A DNA stretch of 64,000 nucleotides, taken from NCBI GenBank assembly GCA_037576215.1, contig JBANDB010000005.1, positions 5,704,001-5,768,000 on the forward strand. Direction: 5' to 3'. The translations under genes were made by a program, and so were the position numbers. How positions within the stretch are numbered: position 1 is the first letter of the stretch; the number at the start of each line of letters is the position of its first letter. This DNA comes from Armillaria gallica. Its lineage: Eukaryota; Basidiomycota; Agaricomycetes; Agaricales; Physalacriaceae. A model generated the notes under the pieces. That model made no database searches and was not told the DNA's origin. It saw only the letters and a list, made by a program, of their open reading frames with translations. Below are positions 21,473 through 31,928 of the stretch, piece by piece.

Positions 21473-21920
21473 CTATATCCTGCGGTACACAGCGTCGAGA
21501 ACGGTAGATATCAACACGTCACCTCGAAGAACGAGTTCGAAAGCCGACTCGGACGACCCTATGTAGCGAAGGCTTCCATTGAACCATGAAGCGTTGAATT
21601 CGAGCTGGTCTTTGCACCAGTCGAAAAGGGTCTGAAGACTTGCGCATACATCAAGCGGCTGTCATGAACGCAGCTAACCAGAAGGACATGAAAGTGGGTT
21701 CGATGGATAAACCCGGATCATCGTATTGGCGAAGATACAACTGGCGTGCTAATGCGCTGTCACATCGCGTCGACTGTTTTACACCAAATGTCACCTGTAT
21801 GAGATACGATAGGGTCTGGGCGACGATGGTAAGAACCAATATGCCGACGGGAACGTGCCGTAGCTGTCTGCCTGTCGCCAAGATAGCAATATCTTGTTCA
21901 TCTGTGAAGCCATGAGTCAC
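21473..21920 (-). CDS. unrecognised membrane-associated protein, possibly broken
   Basis: The minus strand shows coding-like blocks: DEQDIAILATGRQLRHVPVG followed by a hydrophobic helix ILVLTIVAQTLSYLI, a donor GTGACATTT, then LYLRQYDDPGLSIEPTFMSF with WLAAFM. Next, in a different frame, comes LDVCASLQTLFDWCKDQLEF through SLRYIGSSESAFELVLRG to the TAG at 21473-21475. The change of frame near 21650 has no obvious intron, so either a frameshift or an unrecognised splice is present. The start is uncertain and probably lies near 21955. I do not recognise the family. Confidence 0.35.
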
Positions 21921-22026
21921 GGAGTCGCATACAACTTGAACAGACGACTCACCATGTTCTCTGTCACAGGAAATACTCTGGGGGAGGTCTTTTAGTAGGT
22001 ATAGATCTTACATCCTGTAGCCATCT

Positions 22027-23186
22027 TCAGTGGATGAACACGGTGCAGAAGAATAAGATGCCTGCCATTGGCGCGTGGTTGAACACTTTATACTCCTGCC
22101 CAAGGTGTTCATCTAGCTCCAATATCGACGCGACGTTCCCACACCGATAACAATAATTCGGTGCACTCCACACCGTAACTATCATTCTGTCGAACATCAG
22201 CTTGTATCCCTCCATCGCAAGTTGGTGTGCACGGGCGATAAGGTCTAACGCGTTGTGATGCGCAAAGTTTTTCGTGATATCGGCGCCGAAGAGGAAGCCT
22301 GCACCTCGAGGGGAGAGGCCCCATCCTGTTATAGTATCTGCACTCCAGCTTTAGCAAGACGAGTATCGGCAAGAGAAAGGAAACTCGTACCATCCGGATC
22401 TGACCAGAGGAGATCACACATCGGACCTTCGTGTGGCACTTCTTGTTTCCGTTCTATAGCCCGGATTTGATCTATACTGGCGAGGCTGGGACTGAGCCCT
22501 CCGTGCACACAAAAGACGCGACCGTCGACGATTGCGCCAAGTGCGAGATAATCGAATACCTCACAGCACCAGCGCCATACATTAGAACTTCCGTATTTCC
22601 GCTGGCACTCATCGTAAAACCCGTATACCTGGCCGTAGTTAAAGTAAAGAAAAGGATGTCAGATGGCGGTGGGCATACCTGGGTTATTTGTCGACTCTCG
22701 TGGTTCCCTCGGATGAGTGTTATACGGTCTGGGTAGCGCACTTTCAGGGCCAGGAGAAGGAGGAACGTTTCTACGCTGTAGAAGCCGCGGTCGACAAAGT
22801 CGCCTAGTAGAAAATTAAGAAGATAAAACACGCATATATGCAGGTGTACGCACCCATGAACAGATAATTTGTGTCTGGACACCATCCTCCCACCGTGAAC
22901 AGCTCCATTAGGTCGAAGAATTGGCCGTGAATATCCCCACATATCTATATCCACGTCAACAAGAAGGGGGCAACGAATGATAACAGTGGCACTGACTGTG
23001 ACTGGCGAGTCGACAACTTGAACATTGCCCTCCTCGATGAGGATCTCCCGGGCCTTGATACACAGCGTCTTCACCTGGGCTTCTGATATCGGTTCGCAAC
23101 GGCTAAGCTGAGCTATTTGACTGCCAATGCTGAGCTGTCAACACTTTGCAGAAACACGGCGCGCACCTGTCGAGATCGCTGGGCAT
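22027..23186 (-). CDS. PP4-type serine/threonine phosphatase catalytic subunit with altered C terminus
   Basis: Starts MPSDLD at 23186 and, through about five introns, gives [96 protein letters not shown] and [20 protein letters not shown]. All PPP metal-binding motifs (GDxHG, GDxVDRG, GNHE, the later His residues) are intact. The closest fit is PP4 (Pph3 type). Two oddities: about three residues are missing between SDPD and GWGLSPRG. Also, after KVFNHAPM the frame runs into [11 protein letters not shown] and stops, in place of the invariant PP2A-like tail ending DYFL. That tail is carboxymethylated and recruits regulatory subunits. It may be a diverged paralogue, or lacks a last exon I cannot find. 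Confidence 0.85.
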
Positions 23187-23789
23187 GACGGTGAGAAGAA
23201 AAGATACGAGGACAAGGCTTTGCCAAATGAGTGTCATTAAAGAAGCATAGCCACAAGAACAATAGGGGCCGCGACGCGTCAGTCAACAACAACGAACACC
23301 CTACCGATGCGTCTCCATACTGTTCACAAGTGTGAATGCATTTGGCGCCTCAGAAAAGTTTGAAGATACTGGTACGACCCCTTCTTTTGAGGTGAAGAAT
23401 TTCTTTCCGGGTTCAGTTAAGATTACTTAGTGTCTCTACTAGTAATATGCTGAGTTCGAGTTCGAAATCTAAAGATTGATAAACCGCGACCTACGCAGGA
23501 ACCATTCCAGAATTACGCTAATAGTAAAATATCTCCTCTAGAGTCCATGAGAACCAGAGAAACTATATTTCACTAAGTACTCAGCCACTTACTACTGCTT
23601 CCGGCACATACTAATTGAGAAAAGTTTGCCGCTGTGAGACACTCAACTCTCATTTATCTGGCAGCCATATCTACGTACAGAGCTAACCGGGATATGTTCC
23701 AAGTGTGTTTACTTTTTTAATAAAGATGAATCCGCTAATGAAGAGATTCCTTTTCTCAGAGTTCCTCCGCCGAAGCATTTCAGGCCATC
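23187..23789. other. divergent promoter region
   Basis: Lies between the phosphatase gene (minus) and the helical-protein gene (plus). A+T-rich, no ORF of note. Confidence 0.4.
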
Positions 23790-24657
23790 ATGGATCAGAT
23801 GCCAAAGGTACCATTCACATTTATACAACATTCACGATGTCGTTACATAGGTCATGTAGGACCAGAACGAGATAACGACCGTAGCCTGCATCATCGAAAC
23901 TCTTATAAACAGCATGAATGCATTCGACTCGGACCTCAGCTGCCTGATCACTCAATCAGCCCTTGCAGCTCCTTTGCGAAGCGCAGCTATTTTCACCATC
24001 CTTGTCCCTATCCGAGATATTATCGCAGAATTTTACAGGGCCATTTCCCCCATCTGGGAGGGGCTTTGTTCTTTTCTCCGGCAGGTGCGGCAGGTCTTGA
24101 ACGGGAAACTTGAGCATCTCGCAAATGCAAAGCACCATATACGTGTTGCTCGAGCATACTGTATAAGAGCTTGTGAAACAGTGTTCTGTTTGGATGTCCT
24201 TTTGAAGGAAAGCGGTCCACGCTTGGTCACAGAGCTACGAGGCTCCCATTTCGTGGAATCTTTGCTTCGCTTTACCAGGAGATTCTGCCTCTTATCTTCC
24301 TATCGGCTCGATATCATGGAGGGTATTCCTCGTCGTATCTCTATGCTCTCCAAAGGCGGAACTGACATCCTTGCTCGTTTCCGGCACTTGGGAGAGGTCG
24401 TGATCAGGATTCAGAAACGGTTCGAGGACCCGCAATGGCGGGCGTTGCATACTCATCGACAGGACGTGATCGAATTATTGCTTCGGGTCTTCCTTTATAC
24501 GTCCAGCTTACATTTTAACATTCAACTTCGCATCGTGGTGCTATCATATCGAAACCATTCTAAGCGGCCTGCCATCCAGCCCGAGTGTTCGGGACCATCG
24601 GATCCCAGTCGATACATGTGGGACTGGTATTGTTTGTGGAACAATGATCTGTACTAG
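23790..24657 (+). CDS. uncharacterised helical protein, 271 aa
   Basis: Exon 1 is six codons (MDQMPK, 23790-23807). A 52-nt intron ending CATGTAG leads into a long second exon. The protein is predicted to be mostly helical, with a hydrophobic segment at LRSAAIFTILVPIRDIIAEF, many Arg/Leu heptad-like stretches (FRHLGEVVIRIQKRF, VIELLLRVFLYTSS) and no catalytic motif I recognise. An internal ATG at 23914 is an alternative start. The N-terminal helical layout resembles in general terms the helical N-terminal domains of fungal STAND proteins, but no diagnostic motif supports that. No frame damage was seen. Confidence 0.6.
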
Positions 24658-25337
24658 AGAACAACGGACAGTTCATCTAGAAGTAAACGGGCCATATAAT
24701 ATTCGTCCTTATAAAAGAGTGAGAGAATGGGGTTCAGCTTCGTTGTACATTTTCAGCCCTCTTCTATGATGAATAATTCACGACTCCCAGCGTGTTGGTG
24801 ATCCAACCCACGAACACTGTCCTGATAAGTATCTCTGCTCTAACTGATTTCTCCTGTTCCAGCTCAGGCTGCAACTCCTATGGGCAGAAGCAACAGTCTT
24901 TGTTCGTCATCAAGACACAGTTCACAGGTTCAAATATACCCTTGTCGTCGAGGCAGCATTATCTAAAATGCTCCCCTCACACCGGAGATACGAAAGCAAT
25001 CAACGGTCTCGTCAATAAAATCTAATTGTTTGTCTTTTAATTTTACTTATCATAAACTATTCGGAAAAAGCCAAATCGATGCAAAGAACGACACGATGAT
25101 AGAAATTTTTGAAGAAAATAATGATGGTCTTAAGGAATTATATAAATAATCTATCAAGGTCGATATTACGCCTTGTATCAAGGTAAGAAGACTGCGATGC
25201 ATGGGACCTGGAGCCTACTCAAACCTGTGAGCGACTATCCTTCGGTTCGTTCGCTCGTATCAACATCGCTGCCTCCTCTGATCGTGGTGTAATATGGCAC
25301 TTGAAGGGTTCGGGGTGACTGTCCGCCGGGTCAATTT
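24658..25337. other. intergenic between convergent genes
   Basis: A+T-rich DNA between the helical-protein gene and the P450 gene. The ORF at 24792-25025 shows no motif. Confidence 0.4.
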
Positions 25338-27304
25338 TCACTCAAAGGCTATTGATACCTGAAAAGGACCCACCAAATAGTCGATGAAATATACCCCTCG
25401 CTGCGGGAGAAATCTGGCTTCGGCGCCTTTTCATCAACTCGGGCAATGTTAAAGACGGAGAGTATCATCGCAACCGCGATGAAGAAAGAGTTATCGGCGA
25501 GGTGCTGTCCCGGACATACTCTGAGATGTGCGTCAGACTTTAATATGTAGATTCGAGGGATGAAGCCTAATACCGTCGTCCGTAGCCAAAGGCGAATTTG
25601 CGAGGATCTAGGTTTAGGCCTTTCGCCTTGGCTTCCTTGTCGAAATACCGCTCGGGTAAAAATTCGAACGGCGAGGGATAGACGTCGGGGTCGTGCAGAA
25701 CAGCCCTGAGTTTTGGTCGAATCAATAGTCAGGGTAAGAAGGTGATTAACGCGCGTACCAGCTATTCGGGATCACGATGGACCCAGCTGGAATGAAATAC
25801 CCGTTGTAATGATCGTCCTTTGTGGATCTATGCGGAAGCGCTGTAGGGCCGACCGGGTTCATACGGTATACCTCGTTTATCAGCGCATCCACGTAGGGAA
25901 GATGAGGCCGGTCGGAGAATGTGGGTAGTCGGTTGGTTCCCACCACACGTAGCACCTCTTCCTGGGCTTTCCGCTGTATATCGGGATACAGAGACATGCA
26001 GAGGAAAAACGACCCAATAGCGGATACGGTCTAGATAGGGCATCATAAGAGGACAGTATCGGGAGATGGGTAAGGTCACTCGCTGTATCGGCACCACCTG
26101 GTAACGGGGTTAGGGAAAGTATAGTTTACGTATAACACGACGAACCAGCGTAGAAACCCGTGGAGACCCACTTGTATATATCTTCTTGCTCCTTGGTGGG
26201 GTTGCTGTTCTTCTCAATTAGATTTGCCGCAAATGACGGAGCCGCAGTTCCTTTTTTCTGTTCAGCCCGTGAGTATACCGTTTGTTTAGGGTGATCCTAA
26301 AACTGACGACTTGTTCCTTGACAACTTCCCAGGGAGCGTCTCGCAGTTCTTCCATATTTTTACGGAATAGCTTGGCCTTCTTCATCCAGCTGAAGCCTAG
26401 CCATCGTGGCAGATAGAGCACTAGAACAAAAAAAAGCGAATCAGGGCTGCGTGAAACAAAATAAAAAAAGGTTACTTACAGGCTGGGAATGAATCAACGA
26501 GAAAGGCTCCAGCGCTTGCTGCTTCAGAAAAGTCGTGATCTCCGCGTTCCGCTAATTCCATCAGAGGATCCGAGCCATCTTGCAAATCGTATCCATGAGT
26601 AATTTTGAACACGATAGCGGCAATATTCCTGGCATCTGAATAAGATCAAAAATCCGCGTGAAAGGTAAATCACCAACCGTCTGATGTGGTTTAAGAATTG
26701 GTCAGGACTGCGCAGTAGGCACCCCAAAAACTCCCGGGTCTTTTCCTCTTCCAGGGCAAAGAAACCTTGGACCTTGCGAGGAGTCAAAACTTCAGACATC
26801 AGTTTGCGGTATTCACGCAGCCTGCCGCCGTAAGGACAAAGAGGGACACTATCAACGTAGCCGGCACTGCAGCCAGAGTAAGGTCGCGAGAGGTAACGAA
26901 CAACTAGACAGACTTACAGTTCACCACCCATGATCAGACGCGGTCGGTCGGAGTATATTGCACCGCGTTGTTCTAGGAGATCTCCTAGAGCTTTGGGGGA
27001 ACTCAAGATAATTATAGATTGCCCAACGGCCTTGATGTGTACTACGTCGCCTGGTGAACAGATGCATGTGAGTATGGTTCGATGCAACAAACGGATACTA
27101 CTGACCGTACTGCTTGCTCCATTCTGTATATTTCAGCCAGGGATATGGCCCGCTCATATCCAAGGCATTTCCTAGGAAAGGAAGCCCCGAGGGTCCTGGA
27201 GGAAGTGGCCCATGGCGATTAAGATTTTTCTTGATAAGTAGAATAGTCAGAATGACGGTAAGGACGATAGCCGTAAGGAGTGGAAGGTCTGGTAGAGAAC
27301 CCAT
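25338..27304 (-). CDS. cytochrome P450 monooxygenase
   Basis: Starts MGSLPDLPLLTAIVLT at 27304: membrane anchor, then the PLPPGPSGLPFLGN hinge. Exons continue through YSDRPRLIMGGEL, LREYRKLMSEVL, the I-helix GGADTTVSAIGSFF, the K-helix Glu-x-x-Arg in NEVYRMNPVGP, the PERYFD region and the heme motif FGYGRRVCPGQHLA with its cysteine ligand. The I-helix sits across an intron whose donor is GC (GCGAGT), not GT. At the C-terminus the direct frame gives an unusual end at 25349. Adding one A in the run before GGCGCC would give an end at 25338 that looks more like a P450 terminus, so a terminal one-base deletion is possible. Likely an ER-bound oxidase of specialised metabolism; substrate unknown. 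Confidence 0.85.
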
Positions 27305-28303
27305 GCTAAAGAAAAATCGAGTTGGGGATGATGATGCTTTAACTGAGCTGCGTTATATGGGCTTGCAGAGTGAACAAGGTCCCACAAGCACGAGGAGTGG
27401 ATCCGAGCTCGGAGGTACCTGGTTCCTGCTACTTGAAGGTCGATATGCGAGGTTCTATTGATGAGAGTGGGCCGCGTGGATCTGATTCATCAACCCTTGG
27501 TCCTGCGCAGGGTTCTAAGAGCTAGTAACAAACATGTGTTTCTGAGTTAACTTCGTCGGTAAGATTAGCTATATATCAGAATTCCAGGTAAGGTTGGTGA
27601 TGGCGAAATCAGAAATGCTTAGGAGTTCGGAAGTCAGCATCGGGAGCGGTTACATGTCGACATCAGCTGTACAGCCGAGAATCCATGCCATTCAGTCGAA
27701 TGAAAGCAGATATGCCAGCCTCAGAGAACGAGCAATTAAAACAATGCTCCGCAACTGCGACACGAGTTGTGAAGGCGGTTCCAGCGCGGCGTTACGGGTC
27801 CAGTCATTATTCAGGCTTCTGCAGCAGTGTCGGATGCGGTTGTTTAATGAACTTTCATGTCGCAGTTTGTGGTGGGGGAAATTCTCAGGCGATCGGTGCC
27901 GAAGAGCCGCAACACGTTCCGGGCCCGATTATCAATCTTCCTCCCTAACTCCCACGAACCACTGAACCTTCATTTCAAGTTCCTTGGACTTTCTATCTGA
28001 AGCCCTCATACGATAACAGGAAAGTTTCTCGCGATAATATATTTCCTATATATTCAAAAGAATATTACTGTACTTTCTTGGCCTAGACTCAAATTATCGT
28101 CGCGGTCAGCTCCAACTTCTTCTTGGATGCGCGTTGATATCGGGCCTGGAGGGTTGGAACCGATGTGAACCCTTCCACATGTGCTCAAATTTTATTGTCA
28201 AGGAAAATGATGGGGATTCACAAGGAGAGAAAATGGCCGATCTGACCTTTTCCTTTCACCCCACCTTTCTCCAGCGTCTCTTGGTCACTCGAACACGGAG
28301 AAA
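27305..28303. other. intergenic, nothing firmly recognised
   Basis: Divergent spacer between the P450 and 7TM genes. ORFs at 27594-27965 and 27685-27948 overlap in different frames. Neither gives motifs or a splice chain. Confidence 0.4.
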
Positions 28304-30383
28304 ATGAGTACGGCAACAGAAATTCCTCCTCTTGACAACACGGTGCGTTAAGTCTGGCAAACACACTATTATTCCGCACTCAAACACTACGGCAGATGGG
28401 GGCTCTTCTCGTCGGTGTCCTGTAAGTACTCAGCATGCTATAATTCAGTCCTTGTCGAGCGTTCAATGTTTGAACAGATTTTCTACCGCGTAAGTCAAGA
28501 GCATCTTCAGTATGCTAATTACTTGATGCGAAACATCGGCATCAACTAGGCTATGGGGTACTACTTGCGTTCAAACGTTCGCTTACATCAATGTACGCGT
28601 TTTCTTCGCTATTTATCAGCTTTTCACGATAACTAAACACCTTCATCGCCAGCGCTATTGGAAACTTGACACTCTTGGCTTCCGGATTCTTGTGAGTTCA
28701 AAAGACGATCTTTAGGACTTCAATTCTGAAATCTGCACATAGGTTCTTGCAACATTGTAGGTGTGCTTGTACCCGTCTCGATTATTTCACCTATCGCTTG
28801 CTAGTGCTATGGACACATTGCATGAAATCCTGATATGCCATACGATATACGTCTACTTGGTTTCGAATTTCGCCAATCCTACACAGTTGGGGATAATTGA
28901 ATGGTAAGTCAAATTGTCACTTTCGCACCACAACGGCGGACTCACACTCTGAATCAGGAGCATTCTTGTAAGTCCATGTGTTGAACGAATTCAAAATTTC
29001 GTTACTAAGGATCCACTCTCAGGTAGAGGTCATAGCATCAGTGCGTAATTCTTTGCGTTCTCTTCCTCAGCGAAGTAGGCTTATCTCTTTGACAGGCATG
29101 TGTGGCTTTCATGGTTCAGTCGTACGCTTTTTCTTCAAAAATGCGTGGTGTTGCTGTGACAAACCTAACCCCGACAGATTCTTTACCTATCGTGTTTGGA
29201 TATGTTAGTATACTTCTCTTCCTCTTTTTTTTTTTTTTGCTTTTTTGACCGACATTCGCGAGCAGTGAGCCACAAAAATATCTATCTCGTGATATTCCTG
29301 GTATGAAGCTTCTGTCACGGCGCCGATGTGAAGCATTCTCACAAACCAAAGGGTTCTCTCGTTGCTGCGGAATTGATTGTGTGCATTGGTAGGTCGGCTA
29401 CCTTGATTAGGCATGTTCCGATAGCTCAACATCTCCGTTGCAGCGTACTTTTCCAAAGCGTAAAGTTTAGTTTCTTGAGTATCATCATCCATCTTACCTA
29501 AGCTGTAGATGGGCGCTAGAGTCCTACTCCGAATCGTTTAAAGTCAGGGTTCGTGCACGTTCTCAATTCTACTCTTCAAGTGGCTTACGAGTAATAGACG
29601 CTATCACAATCGATGAACGCCATTGCTGCGGCGGGAGATATCTCAATCTGTGGATCACTTATATTCTTACTGCATCGTTCCAAGTCTGGTATGAAAAGGT
29701 CAGTAGTCGACTCCTCGTCCTCACTCCTTGATAATGTCTTAAAGTATCTGTGATTGGTTAGGTCGGACGCGATGATGAACAAGATGATTCTGTTCACATT
29801 GAATACCGGGTTGCTTACGAGGTACGTCCGCGTGAGTCAAATGCTTTCGGACGTTGATCTATTTTTCATGTAGCATCTGCGCCATCATGTCTCTCATTAT
29901 GGTAGGTTCAGCTCTTTATTGTAAATGAAGTGTCTGAGCGTTTCAGATTTTGGTTTACCCTGACACATTTCTTTACATCACATTCTTTTTCAATCTTTCA
30001 AGACGTGCGTTGTCATATTTTTCTCGCGCAAACATCATCTGACTTATTAGCTTTCTAGTGTATTCTAATTCTCTTCTGGCGACGTAAGACTGCACGACTG
30101 CCATATCGACTGGCACTCGTACTAACCTTTGTTTCCTAGTCTCAATGCGCGCAGCGGTCTGAAGACGACTGTGGATGGCTCGGCAATGGGTGCCTCTTTC
30201 ACTTTGGATAGCGAAGGCAGGCGTGGAGCTATCTCCACAGATGCTTCTGTTAGTATTGGTTTGCCGATATATAATTCTTTGCTAACATTTGACCTCCAGA
30301 AACCCAGACATATTGTAATCAACCGCAATGTAGATGTTGAGGTGCTCGGAGACTACGAGATGGACTCTGTTAGTGTCTTCTGA
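28304..30383 (+). CDS. DUF6534-type seven-transmembrane protein
   Basis: At least 15 very short exons join in frame from ATG 28304. They give MGALLVGVLFSTALWGTTCV, QTFAYINRYWKLDTLGFRIL, MDTLHEILICHTIYVYLVSN, IIEWSILVEVIASACVAFMV, QSFFTYRVWIFSHKNIYLV, INAIAAAGDISICGSLIFLL and RSDAMMNKMILFTLNTGLLT, then YPDTFLYITFFFNLSRLYSN and LLATLNARSGLK. The order and motifs (LWGxTCxQ, DTLHxxLxxHTxYxYLVxN, QSFFxYRVW, NTGLLTS, YxNSLLATLNAR) are those of the mushroom DUF6534 family, receptor-like membrane proteins of unknown ligand. Exons of 10 nt (28958-28967), 12 nt (28478-28489) and 15 nt occur. The middle (29300-29600) could not be fully spliced by eye. The cytoplasmic tail ends DYEMDSVSVF. Confidence 0.8.
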
Positions 30384-30759
30384 TTGTTCCCCACGTCTTT
30401 GACCATTAATTTTCTTTTGGCTAGCGTCAATTTGACTCTGAACCGAAATAAGACTTTCTCAGCGTGCTGGGCATTTAAAAGTGAAAGGAAATACGGCGGC
30501 TACAAGTAGTAGCCCCGGGCCCTTGTCCTAAAGGGCATGAAAATGGATTCTCCCACTGGATCTTCACAATTAATTATATATGGGGCGTTAGCTCCTTATT
30601 TAAGTACGTTTCGTTAGGCGCAATGTGCGATCTCGGGTCTTACTGTTATTTTTACTATTAACAAATTTTAAAATTAAAAGTTCAGTGTCGCACACGTGAC
30701 CCTGACTTCCTTTCTTTCTGACCACCACGATCTTGAATCTTGAATATCTGTATCAATGA
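30384..30759. other. intergenic, promoter side of the terpene-synthase-like gene
   Basis: A+T-rich, with A/T runs at 30650-30680. No ORF. Confidence 0.4.
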
Positions 30760-31928
30760 ATGGCCAGCTTCCAGCTACCTGATATACTTAGCTATAGTCG
30801 ATCTTTTGACCTACGAGCTAACAAGCACTGTCGAAGGATAACCGATGCGTCAGAGGCGTGGATTCGCAGCCAAGAGCCTCCGATACTCACTGAGGGAGAG
30901 TGCGAAACGCTGGCCGGCGTGAAAGCAGGTCTCCTTACGTCCCTATGTTTCCCAACGTGCGACGGACCTCAGCTTCGTCTCTTCACGGACCTCTGCACCC
31001 TGATGGTCTATTCCAATGCGCGACTCTGGCGCCAACCCCTACAGTCTTGTTGGTCTGGCGATGATACAGGAAATGGGGTCGACCTTTTCGCTGGTCACAC
31101 ATTATTGGTGCAGTGAGTATCGCTCAACTGTGGAATTCGGTCGTTCTGATTCTTTAGTCTCGTCCCTCGCATTCAGAAGATATATGACAACGCATCTCAG
31201 ATGTGGAAGGACAGATTCACGGAATCCATCCGAACCTACCGCTCTGCACAGCTCCAGGTTATCAAGAACCTAGATCACGTCCCTGGGATTGCAGAATACC
31301 TCGAACTTTTGCCAGACCTGAGCGGTATCAAGATCGTCCTCGACTTCATAGAGCCTGCCGAAGGGCTGGATATTGAAGGAAGGACGACCGAGGATGTTGA
31401 CCGTCTTCGGCAGCACGCCGTCAACATCATTGCTTGGACTGTGGTCTGTACATTCCTTGATATTTTCTTTTGGTTATTGACAAGGACATGCAGGACATTG
31501 TCGGGTACAACGTAGACCAGTCCATCAACAAGCAGTACAACCTCGTTTCTCTTCTCATGGCCCATAAGCGCTTGCCGGCGCAGATTGCCGCACAGCAAGC
31601 AGGAACGATGGTGAAGGGCGCCCTCGACAGTTTCCTGGAGACGGAGCGTCGTATTGTGTCAGCTTTAAGGCGGCCTCCGGCTCCTTCGGGCCGATTTGCA
31701 TGGATATGGAGTGCGTTGAAGCCTATAGAAAGTACGGTAGAGGACAACAGCAGCGAAAAACGGGAAATCGATGATCTCATGCTGTGGATGCAAGGGCTCC
31801 GCGACTGCATCGTCGGCCATACGAATTGGGTCTACGAGACGGACGTGTTTTTTGGGACGAAAGGAGAGGAAGTACGAGGTTTCGGATGGGTTTTCTTGCT
31901 CCCCAAAGCAAATGCAGGTGGCGTTTAG
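30760..31928 (+). CDS. sesquiterpene-synthase-like protein with degenerate catalytic motifs
   Basis: Three exons (30760-31112, 31158-31440, 31494-31928) keep one open frame of 356 aa, starting FQLPDILS like mushroom sesquiterpene synthases. The family frame is clear: the helix before the first Asp motif (QLRLFTDLCTLM), the SGIKIVLDFIEPAEGLDI segment, then IIAWT-DIVGYNVDQSINKQY in place of the metal-binding NSE motif (usually W-S-N-D-I-x-S-x-N-x-E-Q), and IVGHTNWVYETDVFFG in place of W-x-x-E-T-x-R-Y-F-G. Where DDxxD should stand the frame reads YSNAR. So the Asp-rich, NSE and Arg-Tyr motifs are all lost while the frame is intact. It may be a pseudoenzyme or a recently dead gene. The neighbouring P450 and UbiA genes suggest a former metabolic cluster. 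Confidence 0.75.

Noticed and set aside
24020..24230. Minus-strand ORFs inside the helical-protein gene
   Set aside because: Antisense shadows without motifs.
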